Assembly (NCBI RefSeq): GCF_900188315.1
Contig: NZ_LT897781.1
Location: 434,001 to 498,000, forward strand
From: Marinobacter sp. es.042
Lineage (GTDB): Bacteria; Pseudomonadota; Gammaproteobacteria; Pseudomonadales; Oleiphilaceae
Length of the DNA: 64,000 bases
Direction: 5' to 3'
Below the pieces are notes generated by a model. That model searched no databases, was not told the DNA's origin, and saw only the letters and a list, made by a program, of their open reading frames with translations. The position numbers and the translations under genes were made by a program. Positions 1 to 8,610 of the stretch are shown here, one piece after another. The number at the start of each line of letters is the position of its first letter. Position 1 is the stretch's first letter.

Positions 1-1
1 C

Positions 2-982
2 ATGAAAGCCATCCTCTGCAAGGAATATGGTCCGGCCGAGAAGCTGGTCATCGAAGAAGTCCCCAGTCCCGAAGTGAAAGGCCGCGGTGTCAAAGTGCGC
101 GTTAAAGCCGCCGGCCTGAATTTTCCGGACACCCTCATCATCGAGAACAAATATCAGTTGAAGCCGAGCCTGCCTTTTTCTCCGGGTGGCGAAATGGCAG
201 GTGAGGTTATCGAGGTTGGCGATAAGGTAACCCGCTTCAAGGTAGGCGACCGTGTGGCCGGGCTGACGGGTTATGGCGCCTTTGCTGAAGAAGTCATCGT
301 GCCGGAGCAGAATCTTCTACCCGTCCCCGATGGCATGTCCGACGAGAAGGCTGCGGCCTTCACCATGGTTTATGGAACTTCCTATTACGCCCTTAAGCAG
401 CGCGGCAACCTTCAGCCTGGCGAATCGCTTCTGGTTCTGGGCGCCAGCGGTGGCGTGGGCCTGGCAACGGTTGAGCTCGGCAAGGCCATGGGCGCGAAGG
501 TTATTGCAGCCGCCAGTTCGGCTGAAAAGCTAGCGGTTGCCAAGGAAGCAGGCGCCGATGAGCTGATCAATTACGCCGAAGAGCCGCTCAAAGACGCGGT
601 GAAGAAGCTCACTCACAGCAAAGGCGTGGATGTCATCTACGACCCCGTTGGCGGTGACTTCACCGAACAGGCCCTCCGCGCCATGGGCTGGAATGGCCGC
701 CACCTGATCATCGGTTTCGCCGCCGGCGACATTCCAAGAATCCCGGCAAATTTGACTCTTCTGAAAGGTTGTTCCGTTGTTGGCGTATTCTGGGGCAGTT
801 TCACACAACGCGAGCCGGAGGCCAGTGCCCAGAACATGATGGAACTGATGAAGCTCTATGCAGAGGGCAAGATTGATCCGAAGATCAGTGCTGTCTATGA
901 CTTTGAGGATTACGCACAGGCCTTGGGGGCTTTGACCGAGCGCAAGGCGACTGGGAAGGTTGTGCTAAAGGTTGGCTCCTGA
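2..982 (+). CDS. NADPH:quinone oxidoreductase family protein (zinc-free MDR)
   Basis: A 326-residue medium-chain dehydrogenase/reductase of the quinone oxidoreductase type, which usually reduces quinones or enones with NADPH in the cytoplasm. Visible are the GroES-like N-terminal half with PGGEMAG (61-67) and the Rossmann glycine motif GASGGVG (147-153). The cysteine/histidine zinc ligands of true alcohol dehydrogenases are not evident. Length fits the family. The start at the window edge is plausible, but upstream sequence is missing, so no ribosome binding site can be judged. It is convergent with atuH. A part in terpene catabolism is possible but only inferred from position. The family is well supported; the substrate is unknown. 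Confidence 0.85.
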   Translation: MKAILCKEYGPAEKLVIEEVPSPEVKGRGVKVRVKAAGLNFPDTLIIENKYQLKPSLPFSPGGEMAGEVIEVGDKVTRFKVGDRVAGLTGYGAFAEEVIVPEQNLLPVPDGMSDEKAAAFTMVYGTSYYALKQRGNLQPGESLLVLGASGGVGLATVELGKAMGAKVIAAASSAEKLAVAKEAGADELINYAEEPLKDAVKKLTHSKGVDVIYDPVGGDFTEQALRAMGWNGRHLIIGFAAGDIPRIPANLTLLKGCSVVGVFWGSFTQREPEASAQNMMELMKLYAEGKIDPKISAVYDFEDYAQALGALTERKATGKVVLKVGS

Positions 983-1021
983 GGCATCGGTCGCACTCTG
1001 CCCCTAACCTGCCAGACCCGG

Positions 1022-1139
1022 GGGTGGCAAGGATGGGTGGCCCCTCCCAAAAACCGCTACGAGCACATCCATGTGCGCTTGGCGTCGGCCATCCATGGCC
1101 GCCGACATTTTTGGGAGGGGCCACCCATCCTCGCCGTCC
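1022..1139 (+). repeat. Tip-conserved inverted-repeat element A (family 1)
   Basis: Arms 1030-1053 and 1108-1131 are perfect 24-bp inverted repeats, and one mismatch outward the stem continues to 1022/1139. The 54-nt tip (1054-1107) reads CCGCT, hairpin GCACAT-CC-ATGTGC, GCTTG, hairpin GGCCAT-CC-ATGGCC, ending ACA. The same tip recurs at five other places in the window with different arms. It lies between the convergent ends of the quinone oxidoreductase gene and atuH, and is followed by an inverted copy 90 nt further on. I do not recognise it as a named family. Confidence 0.9.
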
Positions 1140-1169
1140 AACTTTGGAGAAATAGGCGAGGGGTTTTTT
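1129..1169 (+). terminator. Rho-independent terminator after the quinone oxidoreductase gene
   Basis: CCTCGCC (1129-1135) pairs with GGCGAGG (1155-1161), followed two bases later by six T (1164-1169). The left arm shares its first bases with the right arm of element A, so the two stems compete in the same transcript. Fits as the terminator of the plus-strand gene ending at 982. Confidence 0.6.
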
Positions 1170-1225
1170 AGGCATTAGCATGAATGAGTCGGGTGGCTTT
1201 TCACGCGATATCTAGACTGTGCGAA

Positions 1226-1335
1226 TGCATTGGTGGGGAACACCGCCCAAAAATGTAGAGGGCCAAGGATGGCCCGAAACAAGCGCACATGGATGTGCTC
1301 GTAGCGGTTTTTGGGCGGTGTTCCCCACCAATGCA
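1226..1335 (-). repeat. Tip-conserved inverted-repeat element B (family 1, TTTC variant)
   Basis: Arms 1226-1253 and 1308-1335 are perfect 28-bp inverted repeats unlike those of element A. The 54-nt tip (1254-1307) on the minus strand reads CCGCT, the GCACAT-CC-ATGTGC hairpin, GCTTG, then the variant TTTCGGGCCATCCTTGGCCC and ends in ACA. It is oriented opposite to element A, so the two form a head-to-head pair. It ends 50 nt beyond the atuH stop codon, where a transcript end or 3'-end stabiliser would be expected. Confidence 0.9.
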
Positions 1336-1384
1336 GCCCTCAAAGCTTCAAGGCTAGGTCAGGACTAAAAGCCAAGCGAAAAAG

Positions 1385-3211
1385 TCAGAACCGGACCCCA
1401 CCTGTGTCAATCTCGGAAACCAGCTCCCGCGTCAGCAAGGTGTACCCGTCAGCCCCGGGGAGCCAGGCGTATACTTCCTCGCCGTCCCGAAGCGAATACC
1501 CGAGCTTCTGGATGTCCACCTTCCGGTACTTGAACGTCCCCGTTTTCTCGATGGCGTGGGTTACCCTTACGAATACCGGAACCGCATAGGTCGGCAGATT
1601 GTCCCTCAGATAGGCGAACAAACTGTTCACGTCGAACTCTCGGCCATTGCTGTGGGGAACCAGTGTCACCATGCCAGCCTTGCCGTTGGTGCCCGGAATC
1701 TCGACGCCGTAGACGATGGCTTCCTCGACCATTCCCGAGCCGTCGATGATGTTTTCCACTTCCGTCGTTGAGACATTCTCGCCCTTCCAACGGTAGGTAT
1801 CGCCCATACGGTCGACGAACTGCAGGTGGCCGCACCCTATTTCCTTCAGGACATCGCCAGTGTTGAACCAGGCGTCGCCTTTCTTGAAGGCGTTGCGGAG
1901 GATGGATTTTTCCGTGGCCTCTTTTTGGGTGTAGCCCTCGAACGACCATTTTTTGGTGATCTCGCCGATCAACAGGCCGGGCTCGCCTTTAGCCACTTCC
2001 TGCATGAAGCCTTTTTCGTTACGAACTGGATCCCGTGTGCCGTCGTGGAATTTCACCAGTTTGTAGGGGGCGGTAGAGAAGCCTACCGTGTTGTCCATGT
2101 TGAAGAAGTTGCTGAAGCCGATGTTGCCTTCGCTGGAGGCGTAGAGCTCTGCGACTGTCTCTATCCCGAAGCGCTGCTTGAATTCCTTCCAGATGGACGG
2201 GCGGAGGCCGTTGCCGATCATTTTGGTGAGGCTGTGGTTCCGGTCCTGTTCGCTGGGTGGCTGGTTCAGCAGGTAGCGGCAGAGTTCGCCGACGTAGCCG
2301 AAGGTTGTGGCGTGGTAATAGCGAACGTCGTCCCAGAAGGCGCTGGCGGAGAACTTGCGGCGCAGGGCAATGGCGGAGCCGCCGGCCAGGACGGAGCCCC
2401 AGCAGACCAGCAGTGCGGTGCCGTGATAAAGGGGGAGCGTGCAGTAAAGAACGTCCTCCGGCTTCATGGCCAGAGACATCAGGCCAAATCCGCCGTAGGC
2501 CATTATAAATTTGCGGTGTGAGCCCGGGGCGGCCTTGGGCAGGCCGGTGGTGCCGGAGGTGAACAGGTAGATGGCGGTATCGCCCATTTTCGGCGCATCG
2601 CTCAGAACCGGGGCGTCGCTGTTGAAGGTGCTGACCTGCGCGGCCATGTTGGCGTAACCGGTCGGTGCGTCCCCAAAGGCGTTCAGCGTGTTGGTGTCTG
2701 CCAGAAACTGGAATGGCTGGGGATGGGCGGTCTTGAGATCTGTCTTTATGCCGTCGAACGCTTCGATCAGTTCCTCGCCAACCACCACCATTTTGGGCTC
2801 GATCAAGTTGATGCTGTGTTCGAGTACCTTGCCTCTCTGGGAGGTGTTGAGCATGGCGCAGGCGACGCCGAGTTTGGCTGCGCCGGCTACCACGGCCAGC
2901 AATTCGGGGCGGTTTTCAAGGAAGATCGCAATGGCATCCCCTTTGGCAAGCCCCTGGTCCTGCAGGTAGCGGGCGATGCGGTTAGCCCAGCCATTCAATT
3001 CGCTCCATGTGATCGAGCGGTCTTCAAACAGAATGGCGGGCCGGCTTCCCAGGTTCCGGGCGTTGTTCTCGATGAGTGTGCCGAGCGTAAGCTCACGGTT
3101 CTCGTTTTTCAGGGCATAGTAATACAGCCCCCGGGTTATGGCCGGCAAGCGCCGGAATATTCCGGGCAGGCTGCGGGCAATGTCCAGTGCGGATACGTTG
3201 TCTTGGCTCAT
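1385..3211 (-). CDS. atuH: Long-chain acyl-CoA synthetase, last gene of the atu operon
   Basis: ANL-superfamily adenylating enzyme of 608 residues that would activate a carboxylic acid, here presumably citronellic or geranic acid, to its CoA thioester with ATP. The AMP-binding loop TSGTTGLPKA lies at 218-227 and the C-terminal domain carries YRWKGENVS and a late lysine in KTGTFKYRK. The frame is open 18 codons further upstream, but ATG at 3211 begins the expected N terminus and has a GGAAAC before it. It is 63 nt behind atuG. Order and orientation match atuH of Pseudomonas; chain-length preference cannot be read from sequence. Confidence 0.85.
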   Translation of the reverse strand: MSQDNVSALDIARSLPGIFRRLPAITRGLYYYALKNENRELTLGTLIENNARNLGSRPAILFEDRSITWSELNGWANRIARYLQDQGLAKGDAIAIFLENRPELLAVVAGAAKLGVACAMLNTSQRGKVLEHSINLIEPKMVVVGEELIEAFDGIKTDLKTAHPQPFQFLADTNTLNAFGDAPTGYANMAAQVSTFNSDAPVLSDAPKMGDTAIYLFTSGTTGLPKAAPGSHRKFIMAYGGFGLMSLAMKPEDVLYCTLPLYHGTALLVCWGSVLAGGSAIALRRKFSASAFWDDVRYYHATTFGYVGELCRYLLNQPPSEQDRNHSLTKMIGNGLRPSIWKEFKQRFGIETVAELYASSEGNIGFSNFFNMDNTVGFSTAPYKLVKFHDGTRDPVRNEKGFMQEVAKGEPGLLIGEITKKWSFEGYTQKEATEKSILRNAFKKGDAWFNTGDVLKEIGCGHLQFVDRMGDTYRWKGENVSTTEVENIIDGSGMVEEAIVYGVEIPGTNGKAGMVTLVPHSNGREFDVNSLFAYLRDNLPTYAVPVFVRVTHAIEKTGTFKYRKVDIQKLGYSLRDGEEVYAWLPGADGYTLLTRELVSEIDTGGVRF

Positions 3212-3274
3212 GGTGTTTCCATTGGTCCCTTTTATTGTGTGGACGTTGAGCCCGGAACAACGCATGCCTCGGGT

Positions 3275-4102
3275 TCAGTCCAGAAACAGGTCCGGCATCA
3301 GGGGCTTATCGCCCGGCTCATACCGGTAATGATCGAAGTCGGTGATACCGTCCTGCCGTAGCAGCTCCTCGTCGATCAGGTTCTGACCAGTCATGGTCTC
3401 AGACGACCGGTTGAGGATGCTGACAGCAGCATCGGCCATGATGTCCGGCTTCCTGCCCTGGGCCATCATCTGGGGCCCGCCAACCTCAAATTCGATGGCT
3501 GCCGTGGCAATCAGCGTTTTTGGCCACAGCGTGTTAACCGCAATGCCGTACCGCCTGAACTCCTCCGCCATGCCCAGGCTCAGCATGGTCATGGCGTATT
3601 TTGTGGTGGTATAGGGGCCATATTGGGCGAACCACCGGGTATTCAGATTCAGAGGCGGCGACAGGCTCAGGATGTGAGCCCGGTCCGACTGTTTCAGCCA
3701 GGGCAGTGCGGCCTGGCTGCAGGCCATGACGGCCCGGGCATTGACCTGATGCATCAGGTCGTACCGGCTGACCTTGAGGTTTTCCACACCGGTTAGCCGA
3801 ATGGCGCCCGCGTTGTTTACCAGTGCGTCGATGCCACCAAAATGCTCGCCGGCCTCATCAATGCGCTGGCGGATCTGCTTTTCATCCCGGACATCCAGAA
3901 CCAGCGGTAGCGCTTTGCCTCCAGCATCCCGAACTTCCTCCGCCACCGTATGGATCGTGCCTGGCAGCTTCGGATGAGGCGTGTCTGATTTGGCAGCAAT
4001 CACCACGTTCGCGCCCTGACGGGCGGCAGCGAGGGCGATGGCCCGGCCGATGCCACGGCTGGCGCCGGTGATAAAAACGGTACGATCACGCATGGTACTC
4101 AT
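3275..4102 (-). CDS. atuG: Short-chain dehydrogenase/reductase
   Basis: Classical SDR of 275 residues, similar in layout to the HSDL2-like hydroxysteroid dehydrogenase group. The NAD(P)-binding motif GASRGIG is at 13-19, NNAG at 96-99, serine-rich LSLS near 145-148 and catalytic Y164-TTT-K168. Its first codon overlaps the atuF stop by 4 nt (ATGA), so translation is probably coupled. In the known atu cluster the gene after the geranyl-CoA carboxylase alpha subunit is this SDR; its exact step (alcohol or aldehyde oxidation, or a CoA-ester step) is not settled by sequence. Confidence 0.85.
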   Translation of the reverse strand: MSTMRDRTVFITGASRGIGRAIALAAARQGANVVIAAKSDTPHPKLPGTIHTVAEEVRDAGGKALPLVLDVRDEKQIRQRIDEAGEHFGGIDALVNNAGAIRLTGVENLKVSRYDLMHQVNARAVMACSQAALPWLKQSDRAHILSLSPPLNLNTRWFAQYGPYTTTKYAMTMLSLGMAEEFRRYGIAVNTLWPKTLIATAAIEFEVGGPQMMAQGRKPDIMADAAVSILNRSSETMTGQNLIDEELLRQDGITDFDHYRYEPGDKPLMPDLFLD

Positions 4103-6069
4103 GCCTCGTTCTCCTGTTCGGCCGTCTCGTTGGCGGTTATCTGGACCAGTAACTGACTGCGCTTCACCTGGTCGCCCTTGCTCGCAAGAATCTCGGCGAC
4201 TCTGCCGTCGCGGTCTGCTTTTACCGGATGCTCCATCTTCATGGCTTCCAGTATCACCAGCGTATCGCCCTGGTGAACGCTCTGACCAGCCTCAACTAAC
4301 ACATCAATGATGGCGCCATCCATGGTCGCCTGGATGCGACCGCTGCCCGCGCCGCCAGCAGTCCTGGCTGGTTGGTGGGTAACATCGCGCACCGACCAGG
4401 ATTGCCCGAACGCCTGCAAATATAGGGAATCGCCCTGGCGGTGATATTGGCAGGCCTGACGAACGCCGTTGTCGATAATGCACAAATGGCCATCCCTCTG
4501 GCTTTCAAGTACCAGGGAATGCCGGGTTTCGCCCATACTCACAGACAACCGGCTGCCGCTGCGGGTCACCAATAGTTCGACAGTGGTGTCGCCGGTTTCC
4601 AGCTTGATCGGCGTCATGGTGGCCGGCGCATTGCTCCAGGCGCTCTGGCCCGAAATGCCATGGTCGAGCACGCAGGCGGCCAGGGCCAACTGGCGAATGG
4701 TCAGGTTTTGCGGCTGAAGGGACGGATCGTCCTTGAAGGCCTGCTGAAGGAAGGCCGTGGTCGCCCCGCCGGCCCCGAAAGTTTCGTCTGCGATAATCCG
4801 GCTCAGGAAATGGCGGTTGGTGGTCACACCGAACACGGTCGTGTCCTCAAGCGAGCGGATCAGCCGCCGGCGGGCTTCATCTCGGTTCTGGCCCCAGGCA
4901 ATTACTTTTGCCAGCATCGGGTCGTAGTGGGGAGTGATAGCATCTCCAGATCGTACCCCGGTATCAAACCGTAAACCTTCGCCTTCGGCTGGTTCAAAGG
5001 CGTATAGCGGTCCGGTCTGGGGTGTGAATCCGTGGGCAGGGTCTTCTGCATAGAGTCGAACCTCAATGGCATGGCCATTTAGGTGAATATCGTCCTGGCC
5101 GAGCGGCAGCAGGCGTCCCTCGGCCACGTTGAGCTGCCAGGCCACCAGGTCCTGACCGGTAATGAGTTCGGTGACCGGATGCTCTACCTGCAGGCGGGTG
5201 TTCATTTCCAGAAAGTAGAAGTTTCGGTGCTTGTCGACCAGGAACTCGACGGTGCCGGCGCCTTCGTAGTTGCAGGCCAGAGCCGCTTTGACTGCAGCCT
5301 CACCCATGGCCTGGCGGAGTTCCGGCGTGACAAAGGGGGAGGGTGCTTCTTCCACTACTTTCTGGTGTCGGCGCTGTACCGAGCAGTCCCGTTCGCCGAG
5401 GTAGACCGCATTGCCGTGGCGATCCGCAAACACCTGGATTTCCACGTGGCGGGGCTCCATCACGGCTTTCTCCAGGATCAGTTCGTCGTCGCCGAAAGCC
5501 TGTTTTGATTCGGAACGGGCCCGTTTGATGTTGTCGGCCAGTTCGGATTCACTCTCAACCAGGCGCATGCCGCGGCCACCACCGCCGGCGGAGGCTTTGA
5601 TCATGAGGGGGTAGCCGATGTCTTTGGCGGCGGCGATCAGTTCGTCGTCGTTGGCGTTGTCGCCTTCATAGCCAGGCACCACTGGCACGCCGGCTTCCTG
5701 CATGGCGATTTTGGAGCGGCGCTTGCTGCCCATGAGCTCGATAGCCGAGGCGGGAGGGCCAACAAACACCATACCGGCGTCTTTGCAGGCATTCGCGAAG
5801 CCGGCATTCTCGGAGAGGAAGCCGTAACCCGGGTGGATGCAGTCGGCGCCGGTTTTGCGGGCGGCTTCAAGAATTGCATTGCTGTTCAGGTAGGAGGCGG
5901 ATACCTGTGCCGGGCCAATGCAGACGGCCTCGTCGGCGAGTTCCACGTGCATGGCCCTGGCGTCGGCCTCTGAGTAGACGGCCACGGTGCGGTAACCCAG
6001 GGCTTTCGCAGTGCGGATCACCCGGACTGCGATTTCGCCTCGGTTGGCTATTAACAGTTTTTTTAGCAT
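4099..6069 (-). CDS. atuF: Geranyl-CoA carboxylase, biotin-containing alpha subunit
   Basis: A 656-residue acyl-CoA carboxylase alpha subunit with an ATP-grasp biotin carboxylase domain (GGGGRGMRLV glycine loop, EMNTRLQVEHPVTE) and a C-terminal biotinyl domain with AMKM at 609-612, the lysine being the biotin site. It would carboxylate biotin for transfer by AtuC to cis-geranyl-CoA. The methylcrotonyl-CoA carboxylase alpha subunit is the close alternative; the assignment rests on the surrounding atu order. Element C lies 39 nt upstream of its start codon. A standalone liu cluster is not present in the window. Confidence 0.88.
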   Translation of the reverse strand: MLKKLLIANRGEIAVRVIRTAKALGYRTVAVYSEADARAMHVELADEAVCIGPAQVSASYLNSNAILEAARKTGADCIHPGYGFLSENAGFANACKDAGMVFVGPPASAIELMGSKRRSKIAMQEAGVPVVPGYEGDNANDDELIAAAKDIGYPLMIKASAGGGGRGMRLVESESELADNIKRARSESKQAFGDDELILEKAVMEPRHVEIQVFADRHGNAVYLGERDCSVQRRHQKVVEEAPSPFVTPELRQAMGEAAVKAALACNYEGAGTVEFLVDKHRNFYFLEMNTRLQVEHPVTELITGQDLVAWQLNVAEGRLLPLGQDDIHLNGHAIEVRLYAEDPAHGFTPQTGPLYAFEPAEGEGLRFDTGVRSGDAITPHYDPMLAKVIAWGQNRDEARRRLIRSLEDTTVFGVTTNRHFLSRIIADETFGAGGATTAFLQQAFKDDPSLQPQNLTIRQLALAACVLDHGISGQSAWSNAPATMTPIKLETGDTTVELLVTRSGSRLSVSMGETRHSLVLESQRDGHLCIIDNGVRQACQYHRQGDSLYLQAFGQSWSVRDVTHQPARTAGGAGSGRIQATMDGAIIDVLVEAGQSVHQGDTLVILEAMKMEHPVKADRDGRVAEILASKGDQVKRSQLLVQITANETAEQENEA

Positions 6070-6108
6070 GTTCTTGTTTTCCCCTGTGGAGTTCGCCGCG
6101 AGGCCGGC

Positions 6109-6204
6109 AGCCGTCTGGCTTCCAGAAAACCGCTACGAGCACATCCATGTGCGCTTGTTTCGGGCCATCCATGGCCCTCTACATTTTCTGGAAGCCAGAC
6201 GGCT
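6109..6204 (+). repeat. Tip-conserved inverted-repeat element C (family 1, TTTC variant)
   Basis: Perfect 21-bp arms at 6109-6129 and 6184-6204 enclose a 54-nt tip (6130-6183) with CCGCT, GCACAT-CC-ATGTGC, GCTTG, TTTC, GGGCCAT-CC-ATGGCCC and ACA. A short outer helix GCGAGG/CCTCGC (6098-6103 with 6210-6215) extends it after an internal loop. It occupies nearly the whole atuE-atuF gap inside the operon. Confidence 0.9.
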
Positions 6205-6221
6205 CACAACCTCGCTCCGCA

Positions 6222-7055
6222 TCATTCGGATTCGCCTGCCCAGGCTGGTGGACGTTTTTGCATGAAGGCCATGGTGCCCTCCGTTCCTTCGCTTCCCCGG
6301 ATGGCTTCCGCAAATTTTTCAGCCGCGCTGTCCAGCAAACCGCTCATAGGTTCATGGCCAACCCTGTGTAGCAACGCTTTGGTTTCTGCCGTGGCAACCG
6401 GTGCGCAGTGGCGGACACGATCCAGAGCGCTTGTCAGCATCTCTTCCAGTTCATCCTCTGAAGAAGCCGCCTGGTGAACGATGCCAAGACTGCATGCTTC
6501 GTTCGCATCGATTCTCAAACCGAGCAAGGCCAGTCGCCGGGCCTGAGTGAGGCCGATTCGTTCAACCACAAACGGCGCAATCTGGGCGGGAATCACGCCG
6601 AGAGAGGTTTCCGGCATGCCGAACTTGGCGCTCGGCCCGGCGATGGCGACGTCGGAAACGCAGGCCAAACCGAATCCACCACCCATGACAGCGCCTTCGG
6701 TGATCGCGATGACCACTTTCGAGGATTCGTTGACCTGTTGAATCATCTGGCCGAAGGCGCGGTTCAGACGATAGAACGGGTCCGCCTCACCCTCGGCCGC
6801 TTTCTGGCCGCGGGCTCCGGCCATGTCTTTGATATCACCACCGGCGCAGAAGTGCCCACCGGCGCCCCGGATGACGACGGCGCGAATGTGCAGGTCGTTT
6901 TCAATCTGGGTGAACACCGCGGACAGTTCCGCCACCATCTCGAGGCTCATGGCGTTGCGTACGTCCGGTCGGTTGATGGTGATAAACAGGGTGGGACCCT
7001 GTTTTTCCAGAAGCAGTGTTTCGCAATGCGGTACCTGGTCCATAAGTGACTCCAC
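6222..7055 (-). CDS. atuE: Isohexenylglutaconyl-CoA hydratase (enoyl-CoA hydratase family)
   Basis: Crotonase-fold protein of 277 residues. The two oxyanion-hole segments are FCAGGDIKDM (69-78) and GAVMGGGFGLA (121-131), as in enoyl-CoA hydratases. In the atu pathway this enzyme hydrates isohexenylglutaconyl-CoA, the product of geranyl-CoA carboxylase; LiuC-type methylglutaconyl-CoA hydratases are the nearest alternative. It begins 10 nt after atuD stops, and ATG codons at both 7055 and 7043 are possible starts. The family is certain; the substrate follows from context. Confidence 0.85.
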   Translation of the reverse strand: MESLMDQVPHCETLLLEKQGPTLFITINRPDVRNAMSLEMVAELSAVFTQIENDLHIRAVVIRGAGGHFCAGGDIKDMAGARGQKAAEGEADPFYRLNRAFGQMIQQVNESSKVVIAITEGAVMGGGFGLACVSDVAIAGPSAKFGMPETSLGVIPAQIAPFVVERIGLTQARRLALLGLRIDANEACSLGIVHQAASSEDELEEMLTSALDRVRHCAPVATAETKALLHRVGHEPMSGLLDSAAEKFAEAIRGSEGTEGTMAFMQKRPPAWAGESE

Positions 7056-7065
7056 CGTCCATTTG

Positions 7066-8226
7066 TTAGTCGCGCTTCTTACCGGGAAGAGTCCCCATCA
7101 TCTTGCAGATAATCCCGAGCATGATTTCGTCGGCACCACCGCCAATGGACACCAGCCGAACATCCCGGTGTGCTCGGGAAATCGGGTTGTCCCACATGTA
7201 ACCGTTACCGCCCCAATACTGCAGGCAGCTGTCTGTAACCTCACGTCCAAGACGCCCGGCTTTGAGCTTGGCCATGGAGGCCAAGCGGGTGACATCCTTT
7301 CCATCAACGTGCAGCTCACAGGCTTGATAGGTGAGGGCTCGCAGTGCCTCGACTTCGGTTTGCAGTTCGGCCAGTCGGAAGTGTATTACCTGGTTGTCGA
7401 TCAGTGGCTGACCGAAGGTCTTCCGCTCGCGGCAATACTCGATGGTCTTGGTGATGCAGTTCTCCAGCGCCTTGATCACGTTTGCAGCACCCCAGATCCG
7501 CTCCTCCTGGAACTGCAACATCTGCATCATGAAACCGGTGCCCTCGGCGCCGATCCGGTAGCGCTGGGGCACACGGACGTCGTCAAAGAAGATCTGGGCG
7601 GTTTCGGAAGAGCGCATGCCGAGCTTGTTCAGATGCGGGCTGAAGGAGATGCCCGGCGTTTTCGTGGGCACGATGATCAAAGACTTGTTCTTGTGGGGCT
7701 TGTCGTCCGAGGTGTTGGCCAGCAAGCAGATGAAGTCGGATTTGGGGCTGTTGGTAATCCACATCTTGGAGCCATTGATGATGTAGTCGTCGCCGTCTTT
7801 CTTGGCGGTTGTTTTCATGCCCGCCACATCAGAACCTGCGCCAACTTCACTGACGCCAATACATCCCACCATGTCGCCGGCAATGGCCGGCGCGAGAAAG
7901 CTGCGTTTGAGTTCATCGGAACCAAACCGGGAAATGGCCGGGGTACACATATCGGTCTGGACCCCGATGGCCAGCGGCACACCACCACAATGGGCCATGC
8001 CAAGCTCTTCCGCAGCCACCAGGTTGTAGCTGTAATCCAGCCCCATACCGCCGTATTCTTCGGGCTTCTGGATACCCAGGATTCCGAGGTTTCCGAGCTT
8101 TTTGAACAGTTCATGAATCGGGAATTCCCCGGCGGCTTCCCATTCGTCGCAGTGAGGATTGATTTCCTTCTCCACGAAATCGCGGACGGTTTTTCGAAGG
8201 GCTTCGTGTTCGGCTGTGAATTTCAC
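7066..8226 (-). CDS. atuD: Citronellyl-CoA dehydrogenase (acyl-CoA dehydrogenase family)
   Basis: Acyl-CoA dehydrogenase of 386 residues using FAD to introduce the alpha-beta double bond in citronellyl-CoA. The usual C-terminal catalytic YEG(T) glutamate is replaced by GGGADE, while E242 in QEERIWGA lines up with the glutamate that isovaleryl-CoA dehydrogenase uses on another helix. That placement is typical for dehydrogenases of branched substrates and supports the atuD call over a straight-chain enzyme. Acyl-CoA dehydrogenase signature GVSEVGAGSD is at about 124-133. It starts 70 nt downstream of element D. Confidence 0.87.
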   Translation of the reverse strand: MKFTAEHEALRKTVRDFVEKEINPHCDEWEAAGEFPIHELFKKLGNLGILGIQKPEEYGGMGLDYSYNLVAAEELGMAHCGGVPLAIGVQTDMCTPAISRFGSDELKRSFLAPAIAGDMVGCIGVSEVGAGSDVAGMKTTAKKDGDDYIINGSKMWITNSPKSDFICLLANTSDDKPHKNKSLIIVPTKTPGISFSPHLNKLGMRSSETAQIFFDDVRVPQRYRIGAEGTGFMMQMLQFQEERIWGAANVIKALENCITKTIEYCRERKTFGQPLIDNQVIHFRLAELQTEVEALRALTYQACELHVDGKDVTRLASMAKLKAGRLGREVTDSCLQYWGGNGYMWDNPISRAHRDVRLVSIGGGADEIMLGIICKMMGTLPGKKRD

Positions 8227-8295
8227 GTTTTTGTTCTCCTGCTGGTAGAGAGTCCGTGCCTTCTTGGTGTTGGTGCACGTTTGTTAGCTTGGAAC

Positions 8296-8405
8296 GCGGC
8301 TGTGTGGGATCGGTTTCAGAAAACCGCTACGAGCACATCCATGTGCGCTTGGCGTCGGCCATCCTTGGCCGCCGACATTTTCTGAAACCGATCCCACACA
8401 GCCGC
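8296..8405 (+). repeat. Tip-conserved inverted-repeat element D (family 1)
   Basis: Perfect 28-bp arms at 8296-8323 and 8378-8405; tip 8324-8377 with CCGCT, GCACAT-CC-ATGTGC, GCTTG, and GGCCA-TCCT-TGGCC, ending ACA. One base of the second hairpin loop differs from element A. It lies in the atuC-atuD gap, in opposite orientation to element E. Confidence 0.9.
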
Positions 8406-8452
8406 TTATGTCTGCAAACTGGTTGCTGCCTGCTGGCAGTTTTGTTGTTTTT

Positions 8453-8544
8453 GTAGGTCGGGTTAGCCAAAGGCGTAACCCGACAGATTGGCGGGGTGGC
8501 CTGGCTTTTTTTGTCGGATTACGCCTTTGGCTAATCCGACCTAC
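8453..8544. repeat. REP doublet (REPIN-like) in the atuC-atuD gap
   Basis: Two 33-bp units, 8453-8485 and 8512-8544, are inverted relative to each other and separated by 26 nt. Each begins with the REP-type GTAG head and folds on itself (TCGGGTTA/TAACCCGA around GCCAAAGGC). The two differ at two positions that lie opposite each other in the hairpin (GGT to GAT with ACC to ATC), so each copy stays paired. REP doublets of this form are usually moved by a RAYT transposase encoded elsewhere; none is in the window. Confidence 0.85.
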
Positions 8545-8610
8545 GTTTGTTTCTCGCATACTTCTGAAAAGCGCTCTCACTGAAGGCGTTAACTCCGAAT
8601 CCTGAAGAAT

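Noticed and set aside
6823..8385. 520-codon plus-strand open frame opposite atuD and atuE
   Set aside because: Antisense shadow of two well-supported genes in high-GC DNA; no recognisable domain and it ends inside element D.
8256..8456. Short open frames through the repeat tips (also near 885-1181, 5867-6172, 8284-8730, 45192-45416)
   Set aside because: They encode the same meaningless peptides in different frames only because the tip sequence is repeated; no ribosome sites, and the frames run through hairpin arms.
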